Assembly: GCA_964016415.1 (NCBI GenBank)
Contig: OZ024666.1
Location: 2,957,310 to 3,021,309 of the forward strand
DNA: 64,000 bases
Source of the DNA: Erwinia sp.
Lineage (GTDB): Bacteria; Pseudomonadota; Gammaproteobacteria; Enterobacterales; Enterobacteriaceae
Reading direction: 5' to 3'
Shown here: one piece after another, positions 38,894-48,861 of the stretch
Layout: each line of letters begins with the position of its first letter
Numbering within the stretch: the first letter of the stretch is position 1
Made by a program: the position numbers and the translations under genes
The notes under the pieces: model-generated
What the model saw: only the letters and a program-made list of their open reading frames with translations
Told to the model about the DNA's origin: nothing
Database searches by the model: none

Positions 38894-39865
38894 CTAGTCG
38901 GGCGTAAACTGACGTAAATGTTGTACTGTTGCGAGCCAGGCCGCAATCCAGCCAATCATGGCGGAAATCAGTAATAACAACAGGCTTTCATCCCAGGCGA
39001 GTCCATGTAGTGTAAAGGTTGTACCAAAGACAGTTGCCACCTCAGCCACCACGCTGCCGAGGCGAAAAACCAGTATTTGCGATAACAGCAGTGACAACAA
39101 TGCACCACTCAACCCCAGCAGAGCACCACCATACAAGAAGGGCCGCAGAATAAACCCATCGGTAGCACCAATCAATTTCTGTACATTGATGGTATCGCGC
39201 CGGGCAAAAATGGTCAGCCGAATGCTGTTACCAATCACCAGGAACACCGCTACAACCATCAGTACCCCTATTATTACTGCAATTTGCCCGACCAAACCGC
39301 TTAATGCAGCCAGCCTGGCGAACCAGCTGTCATCCATTTTGACATCGTCGACACCATCAACTTTGGCAATTCTGTCGCGCAGTGTCTTCATCACCTCCGC
39401 ACCCTGAAAAGCCAGTTCAGGGGTAATGATCACCACGGCAGGAAGAGGGTTCTGCTCCAGCATATCCATCGCCCCACCAAAACCCGACCAGTTGCGAAAT
39501 TCACCCATCGCCTCTTCCCGCGACAGGTAATTCACCTTTTCCACACCCTGCTCTTTTTTCAGTGTGTCCACCACGCCCAGCGCGGCATTATCATCAAGGG
39601 TTTTACTGAGATAAACGGTAATTTGCGGTGCCGGATACCACTGTTCAGCCGCCTGACTGACATTTTTCCAGACCAGAAAACAGACACTGGGCAGCGTCAG
39701 TGAAATGGCAATAACAACAACAGTCAGCAGCGTTGTCAGTGGCTGCCGCCACATATCTGAAAGCGTGCCATGCAGTGCATAGCGCCATTGTTCACCCCAT
39801 CCTCCCTGCAAACGCTTTGCTTTGGGTTTCTGGCTGGCAGACGCTGTTGTGCGACGCTTATTCAT
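38894..39865 (-). CDS. ftsX: Cell division protein FtsX
   Basis: FtsX is the membrane subunit of FtsEX, which activates septal amidases through EnvC. The 323-residue protein has a basic cytoplasmic N-terminus, four membrane helices and the periplasmic domain ([19 protein letters not shown]...[34 protein letters not shown]). The start at 39865 is chosen because GGAGGGG lies 6 bases before it; it overlaps the end of ftsE by eight bases. Confidence 0.96.
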   Translation of the reverse strand: MNKRRTTASASQKPKAKRLQGGWGEQWRYALHGTLSDMWRQPLTTLLTVVVIAISLTLPSVCFLVWKNVSQAAEQWYPAPQITVYLSKTLDDNAALGVVDTLKKEQGVEKVNYLSREEAMGEFRNWSGFGGAMDMLEQNPLPAVVIITPELAFQGAEVMKTLRDRIAKVDGVDDVKMDDSWFARLAALSGLVGQIAVIIGVLMVVAVFLVIGNSIRLTIFARRDTINVQKLIGATDGFILRPFLYGGALLGLSGALLSLLLSQILVFRLGSVVAEVATVFGTTFTLHGLAWDESLLLLLISAMIGWIAAWLATVQHLRQFTPD

Positions 39866-40526
39866 GACGTTCCCCTCCATCCAGCCGTCCCTGATTGAGG
39901 GTCATCAGTCGATAATGGCGTCTGGCAATTAATCCTTTATCATGGGTCGCCATTAACACGGTGACGCCCACCCGGTTAAACTCCTCAAAAAGCCGCAGTA
40001 TCTCTTCCGACAACGCATCATCAAGGTTACCGGTTGGCTCATCGGCCAGTAAAACCGCCGGTTTATTCACCACCGCCCTGGCAATACCCACGCGCTGCTG
40101 CTCACCGCCGGACAACTGAATAGGATAACTTTTTGCTTTATCAAGCAATCCAACTTTATCGAGTGACGCCGACACCCGCCGACGGATATCTTCACGGCTG
40201 GCGCCGGTTATCACCAGCGGAATAGCGACGTTGTCGTACACAGAACGGTCCATTAACAGGTGGTGGTCCTGAAAAATCATCCCAATCTGACGACGGAGAA
40301 AAGGCACTTCGTTATTTTTCAGACGACTGATGTCATGTCCACTGAACCAAATGTGTCCTGCACTGGGTCGCTCAATGCCACAGATCAATTTAAGTAAAGT
40401 ACTTTTACCGGCCCCTGAATGGCCTGTCAGAAAGGCCATCTCACCCGCCTGCAGATGAAAATCAGCCCCCTGAAGCGCCTGCCGTCCGCCGCGATAGGCT
40501 TTACTCACTTGCTCAAAACGAATCAT
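39858..40526 (-). CDS. ftsE: Cell division ATP-binding protein FtsE
   Basis: FtsE is the ATPase of FtsEX. The 222 residues have Walker [10 protein letters not shown], signature [14 protein letters not shown], Walker [13 protein letters not shown] and H-loop MATHDKGL. The start codon overlaps the ftsY stop (ATGA), giving tight coupling in the ftsYEX operon. Confidence 0.98.
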   Translation of the reverse strand: MIRFEQVSKAYRGGRQALQGADFHLQAGEMAFLTGHSGAGKSTLLKLICGIERPSAGHIWFSGHDISRLKNNEVPFLRRQIGMIFQDHHLLMDRSVYDNVAIPLVITGASREDIRRRVSASLDKVGLLDKAKSYPIQLSGGEQQRVGIARAVVNKPAVLLADEPTGNLDDALSEEILRLFEEFNRVGVTVLMATHDKGLIARRHYRLMTLNQGRLDGGERHE

Positions 40527-41905
40527 TTTCCTGACTCCTCCTGAGCGAAAAGTGCATCAATAAACTCACCTGAGCGGAAAGGGCGTAAATCATCAATACC
40601 CTCACCAACCCCGATATAGCGCAGAGGAATAGCAAATTGATCAGCGATAGAGAAAATCACCCCCCCTTTTGCCGTACCATCAAGCTTGGTAAGCGTGATG
40701 CCTGTCAGGCCGACCGCGTCATTAAACAGTCTGGTCTGACTGATAGCATTTTGTCCTGTGCTGGCATCAATAGTGAGCATCACTTCGTGTGGTGCCTGCT
40801 CATCAAGCTTTTTCATCACACGGGTGATTTTTTTCAGCTCTTCCATCAGATGCGATTTATTCTGTAAACGACCCGCTGTATCGGCAATCAGGACATCTAT
40901 CTGTCTGGCTTTCGCCGCCTGAATCGCATCAAACACCACTGAGGCGGAATCTGCACCGGTGTGTTGCGCAATTACCGGGATATTATTTCTCTCTCCCCAC
41001 ACTTGCAACTGCTCTACCGCGGCAGCACGAAACGTATCACCCGCCGCTAACATCACTGATTTTCCCTGTGCCTGGAATTGACGTGCGAGCTTACCTATCG
41101 TGGTGGTTTTCCCCACACCATTGACACCCACCATCAAAATAACGAAGGGGGTTTTACCCTCTACCTCCAGTGGAGCTTCGACAGGCGCCAAAATAGCGGC
41201 CATTTTCTCTTTCAGTAAACCGTAGAGCGCTTCAGCATCTTTGAGTTGCTGGCGACTCGCCTGCTGTGTCAGATGACTAATGATCTTCTGGGTGGTTTCC
41301 ATCCCCACATCGGCCACCAGCAGTTGTTCTTCCAGTTCATCAAACAGGTCATCATCGATTTTTTTACCGCGGAACAGGCCAATAAAGCCCGCACCAAGGT
41401 TCTGACGGGTTTTGAGTAATCCTTTCCTGAGTCGGCTGAAAAAACCCTCTTTAGCCGGAGCTGCTGGCTGCGGTGCTTCCACACTCTTGTCGGGTTCATT
41501 AGCGTCATCGGCCTCAACCAGGTCGCTTGCACTGACTGGCGGCAGAGACGGTTCTGTTTCCTGCGCGGGATGACTCTCGGTAGGAACCTCTTCTGTCGCG
41601 GTCACCTCAGCACTGACAACGGGTTGCGGTACAATCGGCTCCTCAACCTGAACAGCATTGCGCTCACTGTCATCACTGGCGGCAGGGGGAACAGCGGGCA
41701 CAGCACTCTGTTCTGATTCTGGCTCAGGTTGGTGCTCAGCGTCAGTGGTATACCCGGCATCTTTCTGCTGATCAGTCTCCTCATGAGTGGGAAATGTGGA
41801 CTCTTCCTCTACGGTGTGGGAGCTCTGTTCCTGCGTTGCTGATGGTTTTTCTTCACTACCCAATCCCAGCCAGGAGAAAAAACCGCGTTTCTTATTTTTT
41901 GCCAT
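40523..41905 (-). CDS. ftsY: Signal recognition particle receptor FtsY
   Basis: FtsY docks the SRP-ribosome complex at the inner membrane. From 41905 (MAKNKKRGFFSWLGLG, the lipid-binding N-terminus) it is about 460 residues. A long acidic A domain rich in E, P and V follows, then the N domain and a GTPase G domain with GVNGVGKTTTIGKLA, DTAGRLQNKSHLMEEL and LTKLDGTAKGG. GAGGAG precedes the start at about 12 bases. The upstream ATG-like start at 41974 gives an unlikely extension. Confidence 0.96.
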   Translation of the reverse strand: MAKNKKRGFFSWLGLGSEEKPSATQEQSSHTVEEESTFPTHEETDQQKDAGYTTDAEHQPEPESEQSAVPAVPPAASDDSERNAVQVEEPIVPQPVVSAEVTATEEVPTESHPAQETEPSLPPVSASDLVEADDANEPDKSVEAPQPAAPAKEGFFSRLRKGLLKTRQNLGAGFIGLFRGKKIDDDLFDELEEQLLVADVGMETTQKIISHLTQQASRQQLKDAEALYGLLKEKMAAILAPVEAPLEVEGKTPFVILMVGVNGVGKTTTIGKLARQFQAQGKSVMLAAGDTFRAAAVEQLQVWGERNNIPVIAQHTGADSASVVFDAIQAAKARQIDVLIADTAGRLQNKSHLMEELKKITRVMKKLDEQAPHEVMLTIDASTGQNAISQTRLFNDAVGLTGITLTKLDGTAKGGVIFSIADQFAIPLRYIGVGEGIDDLRPFRSGEFIDALFAQEESGK

Positions 41906-42068
41906 GTTACTACCACACTCCTCATGGGAAACATTGGTCTGTTCTGAATAGGTGTAATTGTCATAGTTTACCACTTTCCTGTTAAGGCACCACTGCCCTG
42001 TTTTTTTACATTTCCTCTCTCTGTGAAGACCGCTAAACTGTAAGGCAAATAATGATGGGTTTTACACT

Positions 42069-42677
42069 ATGAATAAAAAAAATCGCACCAGCTCCGGTGG
42101 CCAGATCAGGATCATCGGAGGGCTCTGGCGTGGAAGAAAATTACCTGTCCCGGACAGTGGCGGGCTTCGTCCTACCACTGATCGGGTACGTGAAACGCTG
42201 TTTAACTGGCTGGCGGCTGATATTCAGGGGGCTCGTTGCCTTGACTGCTTTTCAGGCAGTGGTGCTTTAGGGCTGGAAGCACTATCGCGCCATGCGGCGA
42301 GCGCAACCCTGCTGGAACTTGAACGCCCGGTCGCCAGGCAACTGGAAAAAAACCTCGCGACTCTGGGTGTAGCTGAAAGCACAGGACGAGTCATTAATAC
42401 CAATACCCTCACCTGGCTCGCTCAGACGGGCGAACCTTTTGATATTGTCTTTATTGACCCGCCTTTTCGTCAGGGGCTTTTACAGCAGACGTTATCTTTG
42501 CTTGAACAACATCAGTGGCTCGCTGAGACGGCGATGGTCTATATTGAAAGCGAAACTGAAGCGGGATTACCCGATGTACCAGCAAACTGGCATTTACACC
42601 GCGAAAAACAGGCGGGTCAGGTAGCATACCGATTATATCAAAGGCAGATGGAAAATGAGGACGAGTTACCATGCTGA
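42069..42677 (+). CDS. rsmD: 16S rRNA (guanine(966)-N(2))-methyltransferase RsmD
   Basis: RsmD methylates G966 of 16S rRNA with S-adenosylmethionine. The 202-residue protein opens with the RIIGGLWRGRKL and LRPTTDRVRETLFNWL segments. It has the SAM-binding motif CLDCFSGSGALGLEALSR and the catalytic N/DPPF-type motif FIDPPFRQG. It is divergent from ftsY and overlaps yhhL by seven bases. Confidence 0.96.
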   Translation: MNKKNRTSSGGQIRIIGGLWRGRKLPVPDSGGLRPTTDRVRETLFNWLAADIQGARCLDCFSGSGALGLEALSRHAASATLLELERPVARQLEKNLATLGVAESTGRVINTNTLTWLAQTGEPFDIVFIDPPFRQGLLQQTLSLLEQHQWLAETAMVYIESETEAGLPDVPANWHLHREKQAGQVAYRLYQRQMENEDELPC

Positions 42678-42928
42678 TTAACCTTGGCAAATTAATGATG
42701 CTGCTGGTCTGGGCATTTTTGCTCTTTAACCTGATACATCCTTACCCTAAGCCACTGAACTGTTTCGTTAATGTTGCGCTTTTTTTTATGGCGTTCATGC
42801 ATGGTTTACAGGTGACACTGATGCGGGCCACTCAGCCGAAAGATGCCCCTCCGCTCAGCCGGATGACTCAATTGAAAGTCTTCATCTTTGGCGTGTTTGA
42901 GTTACTGGCCTGGCGTAAAACAACCTGA
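42671..42928 (+). CDS. yhhL: DUF1145 family membrane protein YhhL
   Basis: The 85-residue protein has two membrane segments (MLLVWAFLLFNLIHPY and VALFFMAFMHGLQVTLM). It overlaps the end of rsmD (ATGCTGA), so it is translated from the same message. The function is unknown; E. coli YhhL is the homologue by position and sequence. The yhhM gene that follows in E. coli is absent. Confidence 0.88.
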   Translation: MLINLGKLMMLLVWAFLLFNLIHPYPKPLNCFVNVALFFMAFMHGLQVTLMRATQPKDAPPLSRMTQLKVFIFGVFELLAWRKTT

Positions 42929-42971
42929 ACAGTCACCCATTCATCTCTTACAGAGCACAAAGGAAAGAATT

Positions 42972-43598
42972 ATGATTTGGCCTTTTCTGGCAGTATTTTT
43001 TTCTGGTTGGTTGTATGTTGATGCCTGTTACCTTGGCCCTCACTGGCAACGCTGGTTTTTCAAACCTGTGACGCTGCTGCTGTTGCTGGCACTGGCTTTC
43101 CAGGCTCATCAGCTTGATGTTGTTGAGTATCTGATTCTCGCCGGATTACTGGCTTCTCTGACCGGCGATGCTCTGTCACTGCTGCCTGAACGCCACCGGC
43201 TTTACACTCTGGGAGCTTTTTTCCTCAGTCATCTGTTATACACCTTCTGTTTTGCGACTAACATGACACTGAGTTTCGTCTGGCCTGTTCCATTGACACT
43301 GCTGATTGTCGGTATCGTCATAATGGCGATTATCTGGACACCACTCGGTGAATTACGCTGGCCTGCATTCACCTTGATGGGTATTACTCTGATCATGGTA
43401 TGGGTCGCGATCCAGCATTACCTGATGGCTGCCTCAGATCGCAGCTTTTCCACAATGTGCGGTGCCATTCTGCTATTGGTTGCGCACGCCTTATGGCTTA
43501 TCACCCATTACCGTAAACGCTTTCCTGCTGACAGCGCCCTGATTGCTGCCTGTTATTTTGGTGGTCATTTCATGGTGGTGAAAGCACTGTATCTTTGA
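42972..43598 (+). CDS. yhhN: Lysoplasmalogenase-family membrane protein YhhN
   Basis: The 208-residue protein has about eight membrane segments and belongs to the TMEM86/YhhN family. Eukaryotic members hydrolyse lysoplasmalogens; the bacterial role is unclear. The start at 42972 has AGGAAAG before it and gives the E. coli length; the longer frame overlapping yhhL is unlikely. It lies 43 bases after yhhL and ends before a hairpin. Confidence 0.9.
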   Translation: MIWPFLAVFFSGWLYVDACYLGPHWQRWFFKPVTLLLLLALAFQAHQLDVVEYLILAGLLASLTGDALSLLPERHRLYTLGAFFLSHLLYTFCFATNMTLSFVWPVPLTLLIVGIVIMAIIWTPLGELRWPAFTLMGITLIMVWVAIQHYLMAASDRSFSTMCGAILLLVAHALWLITHYRKRFPADSALIAACYFGGHFMVVKALYL

Positions 43599-43618
43599 CA
43601 GAAGCCCGGCGAGCACAC

Positions 43619-43649
43619 AAGGGATGTATCAGACTGTGCGTCCCTTTTT
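43619..43649 (+). terminator. Terminator after yhhN
   Basis: AAGGGA at 43619-43624 pairs with TCCCTT at 43641-43646, followed by TTT. The rather large loop weakens it. It overlaps the last codons of the convergent tusA gene. Confidence 0.5.
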
Positions 43650-43880
43650 AAGTAAAAACCGGTATGGAAGAGTCTCGCTCTCTTGTGCCAGCAAGCTGTG
43701 GTCCATAAAACGACAAAAACCCGGAATATCGCGCACTGTCGCAGGATCATCAGCAACCACAAGTAACGTCTCGCCATCTTGCATTTGACGCATCTGTTTG
43801 CGCACCAGCATGACGGGTTCCGGGCAACGCAGCCCCTGTGTATCAAGCGTATAGTCGCCGGTAAGCGGTGTGACTTGCAT
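43629..43880 (-). CDS. tusA: Sulfur carrier protein TusA
   Basis: TusA accepts sulfur from IscS as a persulfide and passes it to TusBCD for 2-thiouridine of tRNA. The 83 residues have the active cysteine in [13 protein letters not shown], the family signature, and the second motif [18 protein letters not shown]. It stands alone, convergent with yhhN. In E. coli zntA lies between them and is missing here. Confidence 0.97.
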   Translation of the reverse strand: MQVTPLTGDYTLDTQGLRCPEPVMLVRKQMRQMQDGETLLVVADDPATVRDIPGFCRFMDHSLLAQESETLPYRFLLKKGRTV

Positions 43881-43998
43881 TTTTTATCCTTCAAAAAGAG
43901 AACAGAAGTACTGTTATTGGATTAATGGAATGACCCTTGTTGCATTACTCGCTGTCTCAGGTAACATGCGGCGCGCACTACACAACAAATTTGATATT

Positions 43999-44031
43999 TA
44001 CTGGGTTCCCTCACCCCATTCAATAAAAAGG
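43999..44031 (+). promoter_or_regulatory. preQ1-I riboswitch upstream of yhhQ
   Basis: The run from CTGGG at 44001 reads CTGGGTTCCCTCACCCC followed by an A-rich tail ending AATAAAAAGG. This matches the class-I preQ1 aptamer: a 5-bp stem (P1), a C-rich loop that pairs back, and an A-rich tail whose end is the ribosome-binding site AAGG (44028-44031), 8 bases before the yhhQ ATG. It resembles the translational Thermoanaerobacter tengcongensis aptamer. Ligand binding would hide the site. The downstream gene is a queuosine-precursor transporter, which fits. Confidence 0.88.
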
Positions 44032-44039
44032 CCACTGAC

Positions 44040-44705
44040 ATGATGACGTTTTCTGCACGGCAACGCAAAACCGCGTTAATTTGGCTCGCTCTGTTCCATA
44101 TTTTAGTGATCACCTCGAGCAATTATCTGGTGCAACTGCCAATTACTGTTTTCGGTTTACATACCACCTGGGGCGCATTCAGCTTTCCCTTTATCTTTCT
44201 CGCAACAGATTTGACGGTCCGTATTTTTGGCGCAGTGCTGGCTAGACGCATTATTCTGGTTGTCATGCTCCCCGCCCTTATTATCTCTTACTGTGTTTCA
44301 GCGCTCTATTTTCAGGGGGAGTGGCAGAGTCTCGATGCCCTGCTGCAGGGTAATTTGCTTGTGGCGCGTATCGCCTGTGCCAGTTTTATGGCCTATGTGC
44401 TGGGACAGCTACTCGATATCCATGTATTTAACCGTTTGAGGAAACTCTCTGTCTGGTGGATTGCACCAGCCGCTTCAATGTTTTTTGGTAATTTCAGCGA
44501 TACGCTGGCGTTTTTTTTCATCGCTTTTTATCACAGTAGCGATGCTTTTATGGCTCAGCACTGGGTGGAAATAGCTCTGGTGGATTACAGCTTTAAGTTG
44601 ATAATTTGTATGATGTTTTTTCTTCCTGCTTACGGTGTGTTACTGAACGCCATGCTAAAACGTCTTGCCGACAGCACACCATCATCCTCGTTGCGCTGCC
44701 ATTAA
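44040..44705 (+). CDS. yhhQ: Queuosine precursor transporter YhhQ
   Basis: YhhQ imports preQ0/preQ1 for tRNA queuosine. The 221-residue membrane protein has about six to seven helices and keeps ITSSNYLVQLP, TWGAFSFPFIFLATDLTVRIFG and NFSDTLAFFFIAFY, family signatures. It starts 8 bases after a preQ1-I aptamer, which should shut off translation when precursor is plentiful. Confidence 0.95.
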   Translation: MMTFSARQRKTALIWLALFHILVITSSNYLVQLPITVFGLHTTWGAFSFPFIFLATDLTVRIFGAVLARRIILVVMLPALIISYCVSALYFQGEWQSLDALLQGNLLVARIACASFMAYVLGQLLDIHVFNRLRKLSVWWIAPAASMFFGNFSDTLAFFFIAFYHSSDAFMAQHWVEIALVDYSFKLIICMMFFLPAYGVLLNAMLKRLADSTPSSSLRCH

Positions 44706-44786
44706 TCGCTATTGTCTGCTTTTCCTGATAGCAGAGGATTTGCTACTCTCATGCCACATCTCGCGACTCACAGACAAGGAATTACT

Positions 44787-45320
44787 ATGCCCAATATTTT
44801 GAAACTGGCCGGAATAGCCCTGCTATTGATCACGCTCTCCGGCTGTGACAATAAAAAATCACCAGAGGAAGCCAGCCAGCATAGCCAGGTTGTCAAACTG
44901 GTCGATGGAAAACTCTCCTTCACCTTGCCAGCCGGGATGATGGATAAAAGTAACAGCGAGCAGCTTAAAAATAATATGCACATCTTTGCTAACACTACAG
45001 CGCAGAAAACCGTGATAGCCATTGAGAGTAATGCGCTGAGTGATCCGCTGGATGTTCTGTCTAAACGCCTGGAAGATCAGCAACGCAGTCGTGACCCACA
45101 GATGGTACTCCATGCCAATAAAGCCATTGCTATCAATGGTCTGAAGGCACAACAACTGGATACTGAGCTCTCCGTCGCAGGACAGTCAGCCTGGTCTTCG
45201 ATTGTGCTGGTGAATGTTGGTGATAAACTAATGACGCTGCAAATCTCTCTGCCACGTGGCAATCCACAGCAATCACAGGCCGAAGCAGATGCGATTATCA
45301 ACACCCTGGCTGTGAAATAA
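44787..45320 (+). CDS. dcrB: Lipoprotein DcrB
   Basis: The 177-residue protein has a lipoprotein signal (LLLITLSGC with the acylated cysteine) and the DcrB fold. E. coli DcrB is an inner-membrane lipoprotein involved in phage C1/C6 entry and, with YciB/other factors, in envelope integrity. The start at 44787 has AAGGA 6 bases before it; the longer frame from 44712 lacks a signal. The position after yhhQ matches E. coli. Confidence 0.93.
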   Translation: MPNILKLAGIALLLITLSGCDNKKSPEEASQHSQVVKLVDGKLSFTLPAGMMDKSNSEQLKNNMHIFANTTAQKTVIAIESNALSDPLDVLSKRLEDQQRSRDPQMVLHANKAIAINGLKAQQLDTELSVAGQSAWSSIVLVNVGDKLMTLQISLPRGNPQQSQAEADAIINTLAVK

Positions 45321-45575
45321 ATAGTGTTAATGTCAGTGGCCGGGTGGAGATCCCCTCAGCCACTGAACCTTCATTCGACAACCACCAGCCAGCACAATTA
45401 CCCCACACAATATCACTACCGCTTGTCACCACACACCAGGCAAAATAACCCTAAAGAAAAATGAAAGTTCACTAATGTGATCCGACACTGATTATCCCCT
45501 GGAAAAAACCTGTCACTTTCTCTGTGTTATTTTATAGTTAGTATGTGGTTAAAATAAGATTTTCCGGGGATACCA

Positions 45576-47132
45576 ATGGATTCACTCTTGCAGAAAGGCC
45601 GCAAACGCAGAATAGGATGCCTTATTCTTGCAGGCCTGCTGCCGATGCTAATGTGTTTTTTTTTTTCATTACTTGATGCCCGGCAAAATGTGCGGGATCA
45701 ACAACGCTATGTCGCTACTGCTTTGTTAAAACAAGCAGAAACCATCAGTGCCCGGGCGTGGCTGGTAACAGCACAGCTAAACAACAGTGGCAAAGACTGT
45801 CAGACCCTCAATCCCTTGTTACAAAATGCGGCTGCTTCTTCGCCTTTTTTCCGTTCGATTGGGGTGATTAAAGACGGTGCGATCATCTGCTCTTCAGCTT
45901 ACAGTAGTCAAACCTATGGCAGTGCCATCACCCTGCTCTTCCGCCTGCAAGGGCAAAGCAGCCGTTATGTACATACCATCACTTCAGGCAGTGATAGTTC
46001 CAAAGCGACCACGCTGATCTTTGTAAATACTAACCCTGACGGGAATGGTGTTTATGCCCTGCTGGATGGTCAATATTTGGATGACTTCATGAATGCACTT
46101 ACCGGCAATCATGATTACAGTTTGAGTTTACAGTTTGCTGAAGGTGAGCATTTCAGCCACGGCAACAATCGTCCAGACACTTACCGTCTGTTAGGGGGAG
46201 AAACTGTTACCCTGCATTCAGCACAGAATGCTATTCAGGCCACAGTCAAATCACCGGACAACGAAGTGCTCCTGGCCTGGCGGCAGTCTCTGTGTACTTT
46301 TCTGCCGATGACCGCCATTTTCACGTTACTGCTGATCATAGCCGCTGATGCATGGCTTAAACGAAAATACTCGTTTGGTGACAAAATTCGCCAGGCGATA
46401 GCAGAAAACAAATTTTCTGTTAACTATCAACCACTCTGTCACTCTGCAACCGGTATGTGTGCGGGTGTCGAAGCACTGATGCGCTGGCAGCTGCCTAATC
46501 ATAACTGGGCGAATCCCGATCGGTTTATCTCAGCCGCGGAAAATGAAGGGATGATAGTACCGTTAACCCAGCACCTGCTGAGACTGGTGATTGCCGATTT
46601 GCAGAATGTGGTAACACCACCTGGTTTTCATATCAGTGTCAATGTTGCCGCAGCCCACTTACACCACGACGATTTTGTCAGTGATATTCGCTTCTTTCAT
46701 CAAAGCCTGGCGAAATACCAACCGGAAATTATTATCGAACTGACTGAGAGAAGCCTGATATCAAATCATCCCAGTGTGATTGAAAAGCTGCACCAATTAC
46801 GCGCAGAAGGCGTTTTTATTGCTATTGATGATTTTGGAACGGGTCACTGCTCTCTCTCTTACCTGCAAACCTTCCCGCTCGATTATCTGAAAATTGATCG
46901 GCGCTTCATTCAGGCTATTGAGTCTTTGGACGCCGAAGCCCCGATACTGGATGCCATTATCAATCTGAGCCACAAACTGAAACTCACCATCATTGCTGAA
47001 GGGATAGAAACAGCGGTACAACGCGACTATTTACTGGCGCGGGGTGTCACTTTTATCCAGGGTTATTTCTTTGCCCGGCCAATGAGCCCTACCGTGTTCA
47101 CTCACTGGTTAACCGAAAAAAAGATCATCTGA
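45576..47132 (+). CDS. Cyclic di-GMP phosphodiesterase with CSS and EAL domains
   Basis: The 518-residue inner-membrane enzyme has TM1 (13-33), a periplasmic CSS domain with C75 and the CSS motif at 105-107, TM2 (240-258) and a C-terminal EAL domain. The EAL motif is E299-A300-L301 in GVEALMRWQ. The other catalytic segments ELTERSL, IDDFGTGHCSLSYLQTFPLDYLKID and IAEGIETAVQRDYL are all present, so it should hydrolyse c-di-GMP. In E. coli such proteins are switched by a DsbA/DsbB-controlled disulfide in the CSS domain, likely through the two cysteines here. It is monocistronic. Confidence 0.93.
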   Translation: MDSLLQKGRKRRIGCLILAGLLPMLMCFFFSLLDARQNVRDQQRYVATALLKQAETISARAWLVTAQLNNSGKDCQTLNPLLQNAAASSPFFRSIGVIKDGAIICSSAYSSQTYGSAITLLFRLQGQSSRYVHTITSGSDSSKATTLIFVNTNPDGNGVYALLDGQYLDDFMNALTGNHDYSLSLQFAEGEHFSHGNNRPDTYRLLGGETVTLHSAQNAIQATVKSPDNEVLLAWRQSLCTFLPMTAIFTLLLIIAADAWLKRKYSFGDKIRQAIAENKFSVNYQPLCHSATGMCAGVEALMRWQLPNHNWANPDRFISAAENEGMIVPLTQHLLRLVIADLQNVVTPPGFHISVNVAAAHLHHDDFVSDIRFFHQSLAKYQPEIIIELTERSLISNHPSVIEKLHQLRAEGVFIAIDDFGTGHCSLSYLQTFPLDYLKIDRRFIQAIESLDAEAPILDAIINLSHKLKLTIIAEGIETAVQRDYLLARGVTFIQGYFFARPMSPTVFTHWLTEKKII

Positions 47133-47312
47133 AATTTTTCATGATTAAATCCTGTGATATTTCCCTCACGCGATATACTTGTTAGTGTTTTCCACCATTA
47201 CCCGATAAAACGTTGGGTTAGGCACAATTAATTAGCAGGTTAGACTTAAGATGACAGGTAGCATACCGGTCATCTGCTGAAGACTGCTATCCGTGAACGA
47301 CAGGATAAAACT

Positions 47313-48818
47313 ATGAAGCTACGCAGGAAACGCGTCAAGCCAATTGGCTTGAACGACGTCACCATCATTGATGATGCCCGATTACGCAAAGCAATTACCG
47401 CCGCATCGCTGGGTAATGCCATGGAGTGGTTCGATTTTGGGGTATATGGCTTTGTCGCCTATGCCCTGGGACAAGTGTTTTTCCCCGGCGCGAATCCTGG
47501 CGTGCAGATGATTGCAGCGCTGGCCACCTTCTCAGTCCCCTTTTTGATTCGCCCTTTAGGTGGCGTTTTCTTTGGCAGACTGGGTGACAAATATGGCCGT
47601 CAAAAGATCCTCTCAATTACCATTATCATTATGTCAGTCAGTACCTTCTGTATTGGCCTGATCCCCGGGTATGACAGCATTGGTATTTGGGCTCCGGTTT
47701 TACTTTTGCTTTGTAAAATGGCACAAGGTTTCTCTGTTGGCGGCGAGTATACTGGCGCATCTATCTTTGTCGCAGAGTACTCACCAGACCGCAAACGTGG
47801 CTTTATGGGAAGCTGGCTGGATTTCGGTTCTATCGCGGGTTTCGTGCTCGGCGCCGGGCTTGTTGTCCTGATTTCAACGGTGATTGGCGAAGCCCGTTTT
47901 CTGGAGTGGGGATGGCGTATTCCGTTCTTCGTTGCCCTGCCTCTGGGTATTATCGGACTTTACCTGCGCCATGCTCTGGAAGAGACGCCCGCCTTTCAGC
48001 AGCATGTTGATAAACTGGAACAGGGTGACAGAGACGGACTTTCTACCGGTCCGAAAGTCTCTTTCAAAGAGATCGCCACCAAACACTGGAGAAGTCTGCT
48101 GGCTTGTACGGGACTGGTGCTCTCTACCAACGTTACCTACTACATGCTACTGACCTACATGCCCAGTTATCTGTCTCACAACCTGCACTATTCGGAAGAT
48201 CATGGCGTGCTGATCATCATTGCCATTATGATTGGCATGTTGTTTATTCAGCCCGTAATGGGGCTGATGAGTGACAAGTTTGGTCGACGTCCTTTCGTTA
48301 TTATCGGCAGTATTGCTCTGCTGGTATTAGCCCTGCCTTGCTTCATGCTGATCAACAGTGATGAGATTGGTCTTATCTTTAGTGGATTGCTGATTCTGGC
48401 CGTGATTCTTAACTGCTTCACCGGGGTAATGGCTTCTTCGCTGCCAGCGATGTTCCCGACGAACATTCGCTACAGTGCCCTGGCCAGCGCGTTCAATATT
48501 TCTATTCTGGTCGCAGGCCTTACCCCCACCCTGACCGCCTGGCTGGTAGAATATAGCGGCAATCTCTATATGCCAGCCTGGTATCTGATGGTGGTGTCAC
48601 TGATTGGTCTGGTGACCGGACTGATGATGAAAGAGACCGCCAACAAACCACTGCGTGGTGCGGCCCCTGCGGCATCAGATCTCTCAGAGGCGAAAGAGTT
48701 GCTTCAGGAGCACCATGATAATATCGAACAGAAAATAGAAGATATCAGTGAACAAATCAGTGAACTGGAGCAAAAACGCCAGCATCTGATCAATCAACAT
48801 CCACGCATTAATGACTGA
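47313..48818 (+). CDS. proP: Proline/betaine osmosensory symporter ProP
   Basis: ProP takes up proline, glycine betaine and ectoine with protons under osmotic stress. The 501-residue protein follows E. coli ProP throughout. It has LGNAMEWFDFGVYGFVAYALG in TM1, GRLGDKYGRQKILS after TM2 and twelve helices. A C-terminal coiled coil (about 455-498, HHDNIEQKIEDISEQISELEQ) sets the osmotic threshold. A GC-rich hairpin follows. Confidence 0.97.
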   Translation: MKLRRKRVKPIGLNDVTIIDDARLRKAITAASLGNAMEWFDFGVYGFVAYALGQVFFPGANPGVQMIAALATFSVPFLIRPLGGVFFGRLGDKYGRQKILSITIIIMSVSTFCIGLIPGYDSIGIWAPVLLLLCKMAQGFSVGGEYTGASIFVAEYSPDRKRGFMGSWLDFGSIAGFVLGAGLVVLISTVIGEARFLEWGWRIPFFVALPLGIIGLYLRHALEETPAFQQHVDKLEQGDRDGLSTGPKVSFKEIATKHWRSLLACTGLVLSTNVTYYMLLTYMPSYLSHNLHYSEDHGVLIIIAIMIGMLFIQPVMGLMSDKFGRRPFVIIGSIALLVLALPCFMLINSDEIGLIFSGLLILAVILNCFTGVMASSLPAMFPTNIRYSALASAFNISILVAGLTPTLTAWLVEYSGNLYMPAWYLMVVSLIGLVTGLMMKETANKPLRGAAPAASDLSEAKELLQEHHDNIEQKIEDISEQISELEQKRQHLINQHPRIND

Positions 48819-48833
48819 TGCGTTAGCACGTCC

Positions 48834-48860
48834 AGCCCGCCTGACGGCGGGCTGTTGACT
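48834..48860. terminator. Hairpin between convergent proP and gss
   Basis: AGCCCGCC at 48834-48841 pairs with GGCGGGCT at 48846-48853 around TGAC. T residues after it are scattered (GTTGACTGTC), so it is a moderate terminator for proP and may serve gss from the other side. Confidence 0.65.
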
Positions 48861-48861
48861 G

